A stretch of 64,000 nucleotides of DNA from Agrococcus jenensis (GTDB lineage: Bacteria > Actinomycetota > Actinomycetes > Actinomycetales > Microbacteriaceae): positions 1,054,001 to 1,118,000 of the forward strand of contig NZ_RKHJ01000001.1 in NCBI RefSeq assembly GCF_003752465.1. The letters run 5' to 3'. The position numbers were made by a program, and so were the translations under genes. Shown here piece after piece: positions 1-10,074 of the stretch (the first letter of the stretch is position 1; every line of letters starts with the position of its first letter). Below the pieces are notes generated by a model. That model had not been told where the DNA came from. It ran no database searches and worked only from the letters and a program-made list of their open reading frames with translations.

Positions 1-511
1 TGGCGTCGGCGATCGGCGCGTCGACGACCTCCGACCACGCGGATGCGGCGCCGGCCGCCTCGCGCGCCGCCGCCCGGGTGGGGAGCGGGTCGGTCATCGT
101 GGGGAAGAGGGCACCCGCGAGGCGGGTCGTGCGGCCGTAGAACGCCGCGAAGCGATCCGCGTCGTCCGCAGCGCCGATCGCGGCGAACGAGGCGTGCGTC
201 GCCTCCCAGTCGCCCGCGTCGATGAGCAGGCCGCGATCGGTGCCGGGCTCCGGCGTGTAGGAGGAGTAGCGGCGCCGCGCGAGCCGCACGTCGAGCCCCA
301 GGTCGCGGATGATCCGCTCGGGCAGCAGGCTCACGAGGTAGGAGTAGCGCGACAGCCGCGCGTCCAGCCCGTCGAACGCCTGCGCCGAGACGGCCGCGCC
401 GCCGACGTGCGGCAGCCGCTCGAGCACGGTCACCTCGACCCCCGCGCGGGCGAGGTAGGCGGCTGCGGTGAGCCCGTTGTGGCCTCCACCGATGATGGCG
501 ACGCGCGGCAT
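1..511 (-). CDS. FAD-dependent oxidoreductase (phytoene-desaturase-like), N-terminal part
   Basis: The reading frame is open from the ATG at 511 to the window edge, giving about 170 residues of a longer protein. The N-terminus begins [14 protein letters not shown], a dinucleotide-binding GxGxxG motif (residues 8-13), followed by an acidic residue at the end of the second strand (VLER) and a GGAA turn, as in flavoproteins of the amine-oxidase/phytoene-dehydrogenase superfamily. An AGGAGG Shine-Dalgarno sequence (516-521) lies 4 bases before the ATG, which fixes the start. It is divergent from putA. Substrate cannot be inferred because the catalytic domain is outside the window. Confidence 0.8.
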   Translation of the reverse strand, partial: MPRVAIIGGGHNGLTAAAYLARAGVEVTVLERLPHVGGAAVSAQAFDGLDARLSRYSYLVSLLPERIIRDLGLDVRLARRRYSSYTPEPGTDRGLLIDAGDWEATHASFAAIGAADDADRFAAFYGRTTRLAGALFPTMTDPLPTRAAAREAAGAASAWSEVVDAPIADA

Positions 512-595
512 GGTGCCTCCTCGTAGGTCGGCGGATGCACCGCGCCGCGGGCGCGCGCAGGTGCGGCGTCCGTCGGCCTCGAGAGTCCGCACGCA

Positions 596-601
596 TACGA
601 T
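596..601 (+). promoter_or_regulatory. -10 box of putA (leaderless)
   Basis: TACGAT ends 7 bases before the putA ATG, and no Shine-Dalgarno sequence lies between, so transcription should start at or next to the start codon. Confidence 0.5.
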
Positions 602-608
602 ATGCGGC

Positions 609-3600
609 ATGAGTGAGCAGCGCAGGGACGACTTCGACGCGCTGATCGCCGACGCGATCGCCCATGCCGACGCCGACCACCGCACCGACGGTCCGGCGCT
701 CGAGCCGGAGGAGCACGTCGAGGTCGTCGACGAGCAGCGCGCGGACGATCCATTCGTGGCGCTGCGGCCCGGCGACTCCCTGCCGGCCTTCGAGGTCGAC
801 GACGCGACGTTCGCGGCCGCGACGGATCCCCTCGCCGCCGCGGAGCTGTCCCCGTCCGCCCACGTCGGCGAGGCGCTGCCGGCCGGCGGATGGTCGCTGT
901 CGCGCGAGGGCGCCGACGTGCCGACCCAGCAGATGGACGCCGTCGAGCTGGCGGCGGAGCTGCGCGCGGTCGCCGCGCCGAGCGAGGCGCGGCCGACCGA
1001 CGCGCCGACGTCGGACGCCCGGGATGCCGCCGCTCGCGCCCGGCACGCCGTCTCGCCCATGCTCCCCGTGCTGCCGCCCTCGGATCAGCCGCGCATCGGC
1101 GGCCTCGCCGCGAGGGTCGCCGCGCGCGCGGCCGCGGAGCGTGCCGGGCGCGAGCTCGAGCCGGAGCTCGACATGCAGCCCGAGCCGACGGCGCCGCCGG
1201 CGCCGGAGCCCGGGATCGCGCTGGAGCCCGGAGCCCGGCCGGAGCCGCAGCCGGTGCAGGAGCCGCAGCCGGAGCCGCAGCCGGTGCACGAGCAGGAGCC
1301 GCAGCCGGAGCCGGAGCCCGAACCGCAGCCGGAGCCCGAACCGGAGCCGGAGCCGGAGCCTCAGCCGGAACCGGAGCCCGAACCCGAGCCCGAACCGGAG
1401 CCCGAGCCGGAGCCGGAGCCCGAGCCCGAGCCCGAGCCGGAGCCCGAGCCCGAGCCGGAGCCCGAGCCCGAGCCGGAGCCCGAGCCCGAGCCCGAGCCGG
1501 AGCCCGAGCCCGAGCCCGAGCCCGAGCCGGAGCCCGAGCCGGAGCCCGAGCCCGAACCGGAGCCCGAGCCGGAGCCGGCGCCGGAGCCGGAGCCGGAGCG
1601 TGCGATCCCCATGCCCTCGCCGCAGGCGGCACCCGTCGCGCCCCCGCCCGTCCCGAATCCGCTCGCCGCGGCGCCCGCCTCGGCCCCGGAGCCCGTCGCG
1701 CTGACCGAGCCGGAGTCCGCGGACCCCTTCGCGCTCGCGGCGGTCGAACGCGTGCGCGGCTGGGCGGCGCGACCCAGCACCTCGAAGCCCGACAAGGCGG
1801 CCGAGCGCCTCGCCGGCCTGCTGAAGGACCCGGCCGGCCTCGACTTCGCCATCGGCTTCGTCGACAAGGTCGTGCGGCCCGAGGATCCGCGGGTGAGCGC
1901 CCGCAACTTCGAGGCCCTCAGCCGCGACATCCCCGGCTTCCTCGACTGGTACCTCAAGCTCGGGGTCACCGTCGGCGGCGGGTTCGGCATCGTCACGCCC
2001 CGCCTGATCATCCCGATCGTGAAGCGCGCGATGCGCGACATGGTCTCGCACCTCGTGATCGACGCCTCGCCGAACCGGCTCGCGCGGCCGCTCAGCAAGC
2101 TGCGCGCGGACGGCACGCGCCTCAACATCAACCTGCTCGGCGAGGCCGTGCTGGGCGACGAGGAGGCGGTGAGCCGCCTCGAGGGCACGATGGCGCTGCT
2201 GCAGCGCGACGACGTCGACTACGTCTCGGTGAAGGTGTCGGCGATGGCGCCGCAGCTCCAGGCGTGGGCGTTCGACGAGACCGTCGACGAGGTGGTCGAG
2301 CGGCTGCTGCCGCTCTACCGCCTCGCCGCGGAGTCGAGCCCGCAGAAGTTCATCAACCTCGACATGGAGGAGTACCGCGACCTCGACCTGACGATCGCGG
2401 TCTTCGAGCGCCTCCTCACCCGGCCTGAGCTCGCGAGCCTCGACGCCGGCATCGTGCTGCAGGCGTACCTGCCGGATGCCCTCGCTGCCTACCGCCGCCT
2501 CGCCGCCTTCGCGAAGCAGCGCCGCGCCGACGGGGGCGCGGGCATCAAGGTGCGGCTCGTGAAAGGCGCGAACCTCGCGATGGAGCGCGTCGACGCGGCG
2601 CTGCACGGATGGCCGCTCGCCGTCGCGCCGTCGAAGGCGTCGACGGACGCGAACTTCAAGCGCGTGCTGCGCGAGGCGCTGCTGCCCGAGAACGCCTTCG
2701 CCGTGCGGCTCGGCGTCGCGAGCCACAACCTCTTCGACCTCGCGTACGCGGCCGAGATCGCCCGCCACCACGGCACGCATCAGCGCATCGACGCCGAGAT
2801 GCTGCTGGGCATGGCCGCCGAGCACCGAGAGGCCGTGCGCGAGGTCTTCCCGCGGATCGTGCTCTACACGCCCGTCGTGCGACCCGACCAGTTCGACGCG
2901 GCCGTCGCCTACCTGATCCGCCGGCTCGAGGAGAACGCCTCGGGCGAGAACTTCATGTCGAGCATGTTCGACCTCGCCGACCCCGCCGTGCTGCAGCGCG
3001 AGCGCGACCGCTTCCTCGCCTCGATCGCGCTGCTCGAGCGCGAGGACGCCGCGGGGGAGCCGCGTCCGAACCGCACGCAGGACCGGCTGGGCGACCTCGC
3101 CGTGTCGGTGACGCATCCGCTCGGGTTCGAGAACGAGCCCGACACCGACCCGTCGCTCGCGTCGAACCGCGCGTGGGGACGGCAGGTGGTGGCACGCGCC
3201 GCGGAGTCGCAGCTCGGCATCCGCACGCTGGGCATGAACCGCATCGAGGACTGGCCCACGCTCGAGCGTCGCATCGACCGGGCAGCGCAGTCGGCGGGGG
3301 ACTGGGCGGCACTGGGTGCCGAGCGCCGGGCCGCAGTGCTGCGCGACGCGGCCGAGGCGCTCGGCGTCTACCGCGGGCGGCTCGTCGAGGTGATGATCGC
3401 CGAGACGGGCAAGACGATCGGCGAGGCCGATCCCGAGGTGTCGGAGGCCATCGACTTCGCGCGCTACTACGCCGAGCAGGCGATCCTGCTCGAGCAGGTG
3501 GAGGACGCGCGGCCTCGGCCCGTGGCGCTCACCGTCGTCACCCCGCCGTGGAACTTCCCGGTGGCCATCGCCTGCGGCGGCGTGACCGCGGCGCTCGCGA

Positions 3601-5219
3601 CCGGGTCCGCAGTGATCCTCAAGCCCGCGCCGCAGGCCCGCCGCTCGGCGGCCGTGCTGGCCGAGGCGCTCTGGGAGGCGGGCGTGCCGCGCGACGTGCT
3701 CGTGCTGTGCGACATGGACGAGGGCGAGCTGTCGCAGCGGCTCGTCGCCCACCCGGCCGTCGGCAGGCTCATCCTCACCGGCTCGTCCGACACGGCGGCG
3801 CGCTTCACCTCGTGGCGCAGCGACCTCCCGCTGCTCGCCGAGACGAGCGGCAAGAACGCCATCATCGTGACGCCCTCGGCCGACCTCGAGCTCGCGGCGG
3901 CCGACATCGTGCGCAGCGCCTTCCTGCACGCCGGCCAGAAGTGCTCGGCGGCGTCCGTCGCCATCCTCGTCGGCACGGCGGGCGACAGCGAGCGCTTCCG
4001 CCGGCAGCTCATCGACGCGGCGCGCACGCTGCGGGTCGGCTCGCCGCTCGACCCGCGCACCCACGTGGGGCCGCTCATCGAGCCCGCGCAGGGCGACCTG
4101 CTGCGCGCGCTGACGACGCTCGAGGACGGCGAGGAGTGGCTGCTCGAGCCGCGGCAGCTGGATGCGTCGGGGAGGCTCTGGTCGCCCGGCATCCGCGACG
4201 CCGTGCTGCCGGGCACGATGTCGCACGTGACCGAGTTCTTCGGCCCGCACCTGTCGCTCATCGAGGTCGACACGCTCGACGAGGCGATCGAGGCGCAGAA
4301 CGCCACCCCGTTCGGGCTGACGGCCGGCATCCACTCGCTCGACCCCGACGAGGTGGCGCACTGGCTCGACGAGGTGCAGGCGGGCAACCTGTACGTCAAC
4401 CGCGGCATCACCGGCGCGATCGTGCGCCGGCAGCCGTTCGGGGGCTGGAAGCTCTCGCAGGTCGGCCCCGGCGCGAAGGCGGGCGGACCGAACTACCTGG
4501 CGACGCTCGTCGACTGGGAGCCGGTGCACGCCGAGCCGAGGAAGTCCGTGCGCCTGCACGGCCTGCACAAGCGCGTGGCGGGGGTCATCGAGGCGGCGAC
4601 CCCGCAGCTCGACTTCATCGAGTTCGACCGCGTGCGCGCGGGCGCGAACAGCGACGAGCGCTGGTGGGAGGAGGAGTTCGGGGTGTCGAAGGACGTCTCC
4701 GCGCTCGGCGTCGAGCGCAACGTGCTCCGCTACCGGCCGGCCGAGCTGCTCATCCGCGTGGCGGACGACGGCGCGATGGTCGATCTCGTGCGGCTGCTCG
4801 CCGCGGCGGCGCGCACCCGGGCGGTCGTGCGCATCTCGTCGGCGCTCGAGGTCCCGAGCGGCGTCGTGAAGCTCTCGCGCCTGCCGATCCCGCACCTGCG
4901 GATCGAGGAGATCGTCGAGGAGTCCGACGCGGCCTTCCACGAGCGCATCCGCTCCGGCGGGGCGCTCGAGCCGGTGCACACCGAGGACGCGCTCGGGCTG
5001 ACCCGCGTGTCGGAGCCGGTGCGGCGCATCCGCGTCGTGGGGTCCGACCCACAGCTGCGCGAGGTGCTCGCGGGGAACGTGCGCGTCGCGGTCTACGACG
5101 GGCCGGTGACGACCGAGGGCCGCATCGAGCTGCTGCCGTTCCTGCGTGAGCAGGCGGTGTCGATCACGGCGCACCGCTTCGGCAACCCCGACGAGCAGAT
5201 GCTGGCGCTGAAGGTCTAG
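609..5219 (+). CDS. putA: Bifunctional proline dehydrogenase / L-glutamate gamma-semialdehyde dehydrogenase with Pro-Glu-rich N-terminal extension
   Basis: PutA oxidises proline to pyrroline-5-carboxylate (FAD domain) and on to glutamate (NAD domain). The 1536-residue product has a ~400-residue N-terminal extension that looks disordered, with an almost uninterrupted run of Pro-Glu dipeptides at about residues 205-330. The proline dehydrogenase barrel follows (~410-800), then the aldehyde dehydrogenase (~890-1310) with TPPWNFP, catalytic Glu1078 (AETSGKN) and catalytic Cys1112 (GQKCSA). A C-terminal ~220-residue tail remains. The ATG at 609 is preferred because a TACGAT box ends 7 bases upstream; a longer open frame begins at 468 but overlaps the divergent gene's start. 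Other actinobacterial fused PutA proteins are, to my knowledge, several hundred residues shorter. Function is secure; the role of the extension is unknown. Confidence 0.95.
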   Translation: MSEQRRDDFDALIADAIAHADADHRTDGPALEPEEHVEVVDEQRADDPFVALRPGDSLPAFEVDDATFAAATDPLAAAELSPSAHVGEALPAGGWSLSREGADVPTQQMDAVELAAELRAVAAPSEARPTDAPTSDARDAAARARHAVSPMLPVLPPSDQPRIGGLAARVAARAAAERAGRELEPELDMQPEPTAPPAPEPGIALEPGARPEPQPVQEPQPEPQPVHEQEPQPEPEPEPQPEPEPEPEPEPQPEPEPEPEPEPEPEPEPEPEPEPEPEPEPEPEPEPEPEPEPEPEPEPEPEPEPEPEPEPEPEPEPEPEPEPAPEPEPERAIPMPSPQAAPVAPPPVPNPLAAAPASAPEPVALTEPESADPFALAAVERVRGWAARPSTSKPDKAAERLAGLLKDPAGLDFAIGFVDKVVRPEDPRVSARNFEALSRDIPGFLDWYLKLGVTVGGGFGIVTPRLIIPIVKRAMRDMVSHLVIDASPNRLARPLSKLRADGTRLNINLLGEAVLGDEEAVSRLEGTMALLQRDDVDYVSVKVSAMAPQLQAWAFDETVDEVVERLLPLYRLAAESSPQKFINLDMEEYRDLDLTIAVFERLLTRPELASLDAGIVLQAYLPDALAAYRRLAAFAKQRRADGGAGIKVRLVKGANLAMERVDAALHGWPLAVAPSKASTDANFKRVLREALLPENAFAVRLGVASHNLFDLAYAAEIARHHGTHQRIDAEMLLGMAAEHREAVREVFPRIVLYTPVVRPDQFDAAVAYLIRRLEENASGENFMSSMFDLADPAVLQRERDRFLASIALLEREDAAGEPRPNRTQDRLGDLAVSVTHPLGFENEPDTDPSLASNRAWGRQVVARAAESQLGIRTLGMNRIEDWPTLERRIDRAAQSAGDWAALGAERRAAVLRDAAEALGVYRGRLVEVMIAETGKTIGEADPEVSEAIDFARYYAEQAILLEQVEDARPRPVALTVVTPPWNFPVAIACGGVTAALATGSAVILKPAPQARRSAAVLAEALWEAGVPRDVLVLCDMDEGELSQRLVAHPAVGRLILTGSSDTAARFTSWRSDLPLLAETSGKNAIIVTPSADLELAAADIVRSAFLHAGQKCSAASVAILVGTAGDSERFRRQLIDAARTLRVGSPLDPRTHVGPLIEPAQGDLLRALTTLEDGEEWLLEPRQLDASGRLWSPGIRDAVLPGTMSHVTEFFGPHLSLIEVDTLDEAIEAQNATPFGLTAGIHSLDPDEVAHWLDEVQAGNLYVNRGITGAIVRRQPFGGWKLSQVGPGAKAGGPNYLATLVDWEPVHAEPRKSVRLHGLHKRVAGVIEAATPQLDFIEFDRVRAGANSDERWWEEEFGVSKDVSALGVERNVLRYRPAELLIRVADDGAMVDLVRLLAAAARTRAVVRISSALEVPSGVVKLSRLPIPHLRIEEIVEESDAAFHERIRSGGALEPVHTEDALGLTRVSEPVRRIRVVGSDPQLREVLAGNVRVAVYDGPVTTEGRIELLPFLREQAVSITAHRFGNPDEQMLALKV

Positions 5220-5241
5220 CCCTTCCGGCTGTCGAGCGGCA

Positions 5242-5259
5242 CCTCGCCGACCGGCGAGG
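5242..5259. terminator. GC hairpin after putA
   Basis: CCTCGCC-GACC-GGCGAGG forms a 7-bp all-GC stem 22 bases after the putA stop. There is no U-tract, so it may be a weak terminator or 3' stabiliser. Confidence 0.4.
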
Positions 5260-5294
5260 GCCGTCCCTCCGGCCGCGAGTGCTTGACTTGCTCC

Positions 5295-6284
5295 ATGCGG
5301 TACGGATACAAGGCCAGCGCCGAGCAGTTCTCCCCGGCTGAGCTGCTCGAGCTCGTGCAGCTCGCGGAGCAGGTCGGGCTCGAGAGCGCGTTCATCTCCG
5401 ACCACCTCCAGCCGTGGCGGCACGACGGCGGGCACGCCCCCAACGCGGTCGCGTGGCTCGGCATGGCGCTCGAGCGCACCGAGCGCATCGTGCTCGGCAC
5501 CTCGGTGCTCACGCCGACCCTCCGCTACCACCCGGCGGTCGTCGCCCAGCAGTTCGCGACCCTCGGCCAGGTGCACCCGGGCCGCCTGATCCTCGGCGTC
5601 GGCACGGGGGAGTCGCTCAACGAGCAGGCGATCGGCGTCGACTTCCCCGAGCTCAAGGAGCGGTTCGCCCGGCTGCGCGAGTCGGTGCGGCTCATGCGCC
5701 GGCTCTGGACCGAGGAGCGGGTCGACTTCGAGGGCGACTACTACGCGACGAGCGGTGCGACGATCTACGACCGGCCCGACGCCCCCATCCCCATCTACGT
5801 CGCCGGCGGCGGGCCCGCCACCACCCGGTACGCGGCGCGCTTCGCCGACGGCCACATCTGCACGTCGGGCAAGGGCGACGAGTACTACCGCGACACGATC
5901 GTCGCGAACCTCGAGGAGGGCCTCGAGAAGGAGGGCCGCGACACCGCCGACGTCGACCGGATGATCGAGATCAAGGTCTCCTACGACCGCGACCCCGACG
6001 CGGCGCTGCACAACACCCGCTTCTGGGCGGCGCTCTCGCTCACGCAGGAGCAGAAGCACAGCGTGCACGACCCGCTCGAGATGCAGCGGCTCGCCGACGA
6101 GCTGCCGATCGAGCAGGTGGCGAAGCGCTGGATCGTCGGCTCGGATGCGGCCGACGTGGCGGCCCGGATCGCCCACTACGCCGAGCTCGGCTTCACCCAC
6201 CTCGTGTTCCACGGCCCCGGCGACGACCAGCGCCGCTTCCTCGAGCACTTCTCCGAGGACGTGCTCCCGCTCCTCCCGCGCTGA
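5295..6284 (+). CDS. fgd: F420-dependent glucose-6-phosphate dehydrogenase
   Basis: This cytosolic luciferase-like TIM-barrel enzyme oxidises glucose-6-phosphate to 6-phosphogluconolactone and reduces coenzyme F420, feeding F420-dependent reductases. The 329-residue sequence matches the mycobacterial Fgd pattern as I remember it through long stretches: GYKASAEQF near the start, [65 protein letters not shown] and [11 protein letters not shown] at the C-terminus. The frame extends upstream to a TTG at 5283, but the ATG at 5295 aligns with the family start. The gene stands alone between putA and a convergent ABC permease; no F420 biosynthesis gene is in the window. Confidence 0.93.
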   Translation: MRYGYKASAEQFSPAELLELVQLAEQVGLESAFISDHLQPWRHDGGHAPNAVAWLGMALERTERIVLGTSVLTPTLRYHPAVVAQQFATLGQVHPGRLILGVGTGESLNEQAIGVDFPELKERFARLRESVRLMRRLWTEERVDFEGDYYATSGATIYDRPDAPIPIYVAGGGPATTRYAARFADGHICTSGKGDEYYRDTIVANLEEGLEKEGRDTADVDRMIEIKVSYDRDPDAALHNTRFWAALSLTQEQKHSVHDPLEMQRLADELPIEQVAKRWIVGSDAADVAARIAHYAELGFTHLVFHGPGDDQRRFLEHFSEDVLPLLPR

Positions 6285-6312
6285 CCTCCGCTCGACCCGC
6301 CCGCGCTGACCG

Positions 6313-6330
6313 GACCTGCTGCGGCAGGTC
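6313..6330. terminator. Hairpin between convergent fgd and ABC permease genes
   Basis: GACCTGC-TGCG-GCAGGTC forms a perfect 7-bp stem in the 111-base gap between two convergent genes. It could end both transcripts; no clear U-tract is present. Confidence 0.45.
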
Positions 6331-6395
6331 GGGTCGGCGGGGCGGGTCGGGTCGTGGCGGTGGAGCGCGGCCGGAGCGGCGGATGCGCCGGCCGG

Positions 6396-7703
6396 CTACG
6401 CCGCCGCGAGCTCCGTCGCGACGCGGCGCACGAGCGGCAGCGCGCACGCGGTCGCCGCGAGCGTCAGGGCGACGGCGCCCACGGCCATGAGCGCCCACAT
6501 GATGATCGAGCCGGGCGTCTGGATCCACCACAGGAAGGTGGGGAGGATCAGCAGCAGGGCCGCCGCTGCAGCGCCGCCGACCGCCACGAGCAGCGGCAGC
6601 GCCACCTGCCGCACGATCGCCGCGCGCATCACCGGCAGCTCGACCCCCATGCGGTGCATCGCCCGGTGCTCGCGGCGCTGGTCGAGCACCTTCGCCGACT
6701 GGGCGATGCCGGCGAGGACCGCGCCGAGCACGCCGGCGATCGCGATGGTGAGCGCCGCGCCCGTCGCCATGTCGGTGCTCATCTGGTCCGCGCCGCCGGC
6801 GGTCGCGGGCGCGAGGGAGGCGAAGCCGCCGGCCAGCACGGCGATCGCCATCGCGCCGACGATGTTGAAGGCGCCGCGCGGGTCGTCGAGCACGCGGCGC
6901 GCGGCGAGCAGCGTCGCCGGACGGCGCGCGCCCTTGGCCACGAGCCAGGCGACGCCCTGGATGATGAGCGGTCCGAGGAACGTGTACGCGAGCACGAAGA
7001 CGGCGATGAGCGCGATCGAGAACGCGATGCCGAGGTCGACGACGTCGTAGACGACGATGGCGACGTACGCGGCCGCCGCGGCGACGAAGACGAGGATGCG
7101 CCAGAGCGAGAGCCGCTTGCCGCGCACGCGCTGGGCGACGCCGAGCGGGGTGACGTGGACGCGGCGCAGCGACGCGAGCGCCGCTCCGAGCGCGACCGCG
7201 AGCACGGCGCCGGCGGCGGCGAGCCACACCCAGGCGGGCGGCAGCAGCTCGGTGATCGCGAACGGCATGCCCTGGAACTCGATCCGGGCGATGAGCGGCG
7301 TGACGGCGAGCGCGAGCAGCGCGCCGATCGCGACGCCGACGACCGCCTGCGCGAGTGCGTCGAGCACGGCCATCGCGCTCACCTGGCCGCGCGTCGCGCC
7401 GGCGAGCCGCAGCGCCGCGAGCCGGTCGTCGCGGCGGGCGATGGCGAGCCGCACGGCGGCCTGCGCGAGCGTCCACACCGCGGGCAGCAGCAGCGCGGCT
7501 GCCACGAAGGCGAGCGTCAGCACGAACTCTCCGTCGAACCGGTCGACGGCGCCGCTCTCGAGCCGCATCCGGAAGGCGTTGACGCCGCCGAGCACGGCGA
7601 GCAGCGCCGCGGTCGCGAAGGCGAAGGCGATCGCGCTCAGCACGTCGGTCGCGCGCGGGCCGGTCGCGCGGGCGAGGCGCGCCCAGAGTCGGAGGGCGGT
7701 CAT
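6396..7703 (-). CDS. ABC transporter permease, FtsX/MacB-like
   Basis: The 435-residue product has one N-terminal membrane segment (about residues 20-40), further segments in the middle, and a C-terminal cluster of three to four hydrophobic helices, the layout of FtsX/MacB-type permeases. The ATG at 7703 overlaps the stop of the upstream ATPase gene by four bases (ATGA, 7700-7703), which fixes the start and implies translational coupling. With that ATPase it should form a mechanotransmission-type exporter of lipids, peptides or drugs in the cytoplasmic membrane. The substrate is unknown. Several segments are Ala/Val-rich, so the family assignment rests on topology and gene pairing. Confidence 0.8.
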   Translation of the reverse strand: MTALRLWARLARATGPRATDVLSAIAFAFATAALLAVLGGVNAFRMRLESGAVDRFDGEFVLTLAFVAAALLLPAVWTLAQAAVRLAIARRDDRLAALRLAGATRGQVSAMAVLDALAQAVVGVAIGALLALAVTPLIARIEFQGMPFAITELLPPAWVWLAAAGAVLAVALGAALASLRRVHVTPLGVAQRVRGKRLSLWRILVFVAAAAAYVAIVVYDVVDLGIAFSIALIAVFVLAYTFLGPLIIQGVAWLVAKGARRPATLLAARRVLDDPRGAFNIVGAMAIAVLAGGFASLAPATAGGADQMSTDMATGAALTIAIAGVLGAVLAGIAQSAKVLDQRREHRAMHRMGVELPVMRAAIVRQVALPLLVAVGGAAAAALLLILPTFLWWIQTPGSIIMWALMAVGAVALTLAATACALPLVRRVATELAAA

Positions 7704-8584
7704 CGCGACGCCTCGATCCAGCCCTGGTGCGCGGTCATCGGGTTCTCGACGCGCTGCTCGGCACGCGCGGCGCCGTAGGAGGGGTGCTGCGGCAGCGCCG
7801 CCTGCGCGACGGGCACGCCCATGCCGAGCGGCGTGGTCGCGGCCGGCCGCTCCGCGCCGGCGGGGGCGGTCTGCGGCCATCCGTCGCCGGCGGCGCGCTC
7901 ATCGCTGACGATGCGGCCGTCCTGCAGGCGGACGACGCGCGAGCACATCGCCGCGACCTCCGGGTCGTGCGTGACGACGACGAGCGAGGCGCCATGGCCG
8001 AGCGTCGCGCCGATGAGCAGGCTCATCACCGCGTCGCCCGTCGACCGGTCGAGCGCGCCGGTCGGCTCGTCGGCGAAGACGATGCCGGGCTGGCCGACGA
8101 GCGCCCGCGCGATCGCGACGCGCTGCGCCTGGCCGCCCGAGAGCTCGCCCGGCCGGCGCGCGAGCATGCCGCCGAGGCCGAGCCGGTGCAGCAGGGTGCC
8201 CGCCTGCGCCTCCGCGGCCGACCGCGAGCCGCCGCCGAGCATGAGCGGGAGCGCGACGTTCTCGATGGCCGGCAGCTCCGGCAGCAGCTGGCCCGACTGG
8301 AAGACGAAGCCGAAGTCGCTGCGGCGCAGCCGGGTGCGCTCGCCGTCGCGCATGGTCGCGAGGTCGCGTCCGCGCCAGACGATGCGGCCGTCGGCGGGCG
8401 CGATGATGCCGGCGAGCACGTGGAGGAGGGTCGACTTGCCCGACCCGCTGGGGCCCATGATGGCGACGGCCTCCGGGCCGTCCGCGCCGATCGTGAGCGA
8501 GACGTCGGCGAGCGCGGGAGCGGCGCTGTTGCCCTCGCCGTAGGTGTGGGTGAGCCGCTGGGCATCGAGTCTGTTGGTCTGCAT
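7700..8584 (-). CDS. ABC transporter ATP-binding protein (LolD/MacB-type)
   Basis: This 294-residue ATPase carries Walker A GPSGSGKST (about residues 44-52), the signature LSGGQAQRVAIARAL and Walker B IVFADEPTGALD, with the LolD/MacB-type pattern of a short Q-loop region. It should energise the permease encoded by the overlapping downstream gene. The ATG at 8584 is chosen because it has a GGAG-like sequence upstream and precedes the conserved domain by only ~25 residues; the frame runs further upstream without other support. The ~50-residue C-terminal tail after the nucleotide-binding domain is Pro/Ala-rich. Confidence 0.9.
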   Translation of the reverse strand: MQTNRLDAQRLTHTYGEGNSAAPALADVSLTIGADGPEAVAIMGPSGSGKSTLLHVLAGIIAPADGRIVWRGRDLATMRDGERTRLRRSDFGFVFQSGQLLPELPAIENVALPLMLGGGSRSAAEAQAGTLLHRLGLGGMLARRPGELSGGQAQRVAIARALVGQPGIVFADEPTGALDRSTGDAVMSLLIGATLGHGASLVVVTHDPEVAAMCSRVVRLQDGRIVSDERAAGDGWPQTAPAGAERPAATTPLGMGVPVAQAALPQHPSYGAARAEQRVENPMTAHQGWIEASR

Positions 8585-8688
8585 GGCTCCATCCGAGCAT
8601 CGCCCGGCCGCAGATCCGAGCGATCGCGGCGCCTTTGCATCGAGCGGTGGATGCAGGATCATCCCCTCGGTTGACAGGCGCTCGTCCG

Positions 8689-8694
8689 TAGGCT
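8689..8694 (+). promoter_or_regulatory. -10 box of the 8701 gene (leaderless)
   Basis: TAGGCT ends 6 bases before the GTG start. A TTGACA at 8671-8676 lies too close (12 bases) to be its usual -35. Confidence 0.5.
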
Positions 8695-8700
8695 GGGTGC

Positions 8701-9636
8701 GTGACGACCGCCGCCCCGAACACGCCGGCATCCGGCCGCCTCGCGCCGGGCAGCCGCTCCGATGACGGCCGCACCGGTGGCGGCCGTGCCGCCGGCGGCT
8801 CGTCGCGGATCGCGGCCGAGGGCACCGCGACGCACCCCGTCGCCATCATCCCCGCCGCGCTCGTCTCGCTCGGCGCCGTGCTGCAGTTCTGGGTGATGAC
8901 CGACTGGGGCTACCTGCCGCTCATCCTGGGCGTGCTCGGCGGCGTGCTCACCGACCGCGCCGGCCGCTCGTCGAAGCTCGGGCAGGACCTCGCGATCATC
9001 GCGATCGCGCTCGCCTGGATCAGCATGATCTCCCTGCACGCCGACATCTCGAACGCCGGCATCCTGCGGTTCACGATCGCGCTCGGCGGCGCCGTGCTCA
9101 TCCCCTACGCGATCTCGCGCTGGGTCTACCGCGACCACGCGGTGCGCTTCCCGTGGAAGGGCGGGCGCTGGTCGCGGCGGATGTGGACGTACCTCATCGT
9201 GGTCGTCTTCGCCGCCTACCTGATCCTGCCGTTCTACTTCCTCACCTCCGGCGTCTACCGCAACTGGCCGCCGGTCGCGGAGTGGGACATGATCGGGCGC
9301 CTGTTCATGGGCGTCAACGCGGTCGGGCTGTGGGACGAGCTCTTCTTCATCTGCACCGTCTACACGCTGCTGCTGCGCCACTTCCGGCCGTGGCTCGCCA
9401 ACCTGCTGCAGGCGGCGATCTTCGTCTCGTTCCTGTGGGAGCTCGGCTACCAGTCGTGGGGGCCGCTGCTGACGATCCCGTTCGCGCTCGTGCAGGGCGC
9501 GATCTTCTCCTGGACGAAGAACCTCTTCTACGTCGTGACGGTGCACCTGCTGTTCGACGCGGTGGTGTTCCTCGTGATCGTGCACGCGCACCACCAGGAG
9601 GCGCTGCCGATCTTCCCGCTGGTCCACGGCTTCTGA
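8701..9636 (+). CDS. Multi-pass membrane protein, possible CPBP-family (Abi) protease
   Basis: The 311-residue product has about eight hydrophobic segments after a ~40-residue Gly/Ala-rich N-terminal tail. The segment WDELFFICTVY and the later HLLFDAVVFLV resemble the acidic first motif and the HxxxD/N third motif of CPBP intramembrane proteases, but the usual EExxxR is reduced to DE. It could therefore be an active or degenerate family member. Start is GTG at 8701, 6 bases after a TAGGCT box. It is divergent from the ABC ATPase and followed by an unrelated glyoxalase-like gene. Confidence 0.65.
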   Translation: MTTAAPNTPASGRLAPGSRSDDGRTGGGRAAGGSSRIAAEGTATHPVAIIPAALVSLGAVLQFWVMTDWGYLPLILGVLGGVLTDRAGRSSKLGQDLAIIAIALAWISMISLHADISNAGILRFTIALGGAVLIPYAISRWVYRDHAVRFPWKGGRWSRRMWTYLIVVVFAAYLILPFYFLTSGVYRNWPPVAEWDMIGRLFMGVNAVGLWDELFFICTVYTLLLRHFRPWLANLLQAAIFVSFLWELGYQSWGPLLTIPFALVQGAIFSWTKNLFYVVTVHLLFDAVVFLVIVHAHHQEALPIFPLVHGF

Positions 9637-9686
9637 TCGCGCGCCGTCGTCGAGAAGCCGGTGTTCCGGATGTCGGCGGCCTCCCG

Positions 9687-9692
9687 TAGCCT
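9687..9692 (+). promoter_or_regulatory. -10 box of the 9700 VOC gene (leaderless)
   Basis: TAGCCT ends 7 bases before the ATG at 9700. Confidence 0.45.
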
Positions 9693-9699
9693 CGCCGCC

Positions 9700-10059
9700 A
9701 TGGCCATCGCACGCTTCCCCACGCTCGTCATCGACTGCCCCGACGCCGCCGCGCTCGCGCGGTTCTACAGCGCGCTCCTCGACTGGCCGGTGTCGAGCTC
9801 CGACGACGACTGGGTCGAGATCAAGGCCGACTACGGCCAGATGCTCTGCTTCCAGCAGGTCGAGCAGTATGCGGCGCCCGACTGGCCAGGCCAGGAGCAC
9901 CCGCAGCAGATGCACCTCGACGTCGTCGTCGATGACCTCGACGAGGGTGAGGCCGCCGTGCTCGAGCTCGGCGCGACGAAGCACGAGCACCAGCCGGGCG
10001 AGACGTTCCGCGTCTTCCTCGACCCTGCCGGGCACCCGTTCTGCCTCTGCAGCAGCTGA
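9700..10059 (+). CDS. VOC superfamily (glyoxalase/bleomycin-resistance-like) protein
   Basis: The 119-residue protein follows the beta-alpha-beta-beta-beta layout of the vicinal oxygen chelate fold: the first module starts FPTLVIDCPDAAALARFY, the second has HLDVVVDDLDEGEAAVLELGA, and it ends with FLDPAGHPFCL, typical of uncharacterised actinobacterial VOC proteins. The ATG at 9700 starts directly at the fold; an upstream in-frame ATG at 9661 has no support. Substrate and metal dependence are unknown. Confidence 0.8.
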   Translation: MAIARFPTLVIDCPDAAALARFYSALLDWPVSSSDDDWVEIKADYGQMLCFQQVEQYAAPDWPGQEHPQQMHLDVVVDDLDEGEAAVLELGATKHEHQPGETFRVFLDPAGHPFCLCSS

Positions 10060-10074
10060 CGCGACCGCCCGTCG

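Noticed and set aside
468..608. Longer putA reading from 468
   Set aside because: It would run into the start region of the divergent oxidoreductase; the ATG at 609 has a well-placed -10 box and a normal protein start.
1160..1600. PE/PPE-type protein or glutamate-rich surface antigen
   Set aside because: The repeat is in frame with clear proline dehydrogenase and aldehyde dehydrogenase domains; it lacks the PE/PPE domain motifs.
1361..2188. Antisense open frame with a long Ser-Gly repeat opposite putA
   Set aside because: It is the complement of the Pro-Glu codon repeat; beyond the repeat it has no start signal or coding bias.
8671..8676. TTGACA as the -35 box for the 8701 gene
   Set aside because: Only 12 bases separate it from TAGGCT, too short for a standard promoter; the -10 alone fits the leaderless pattern.
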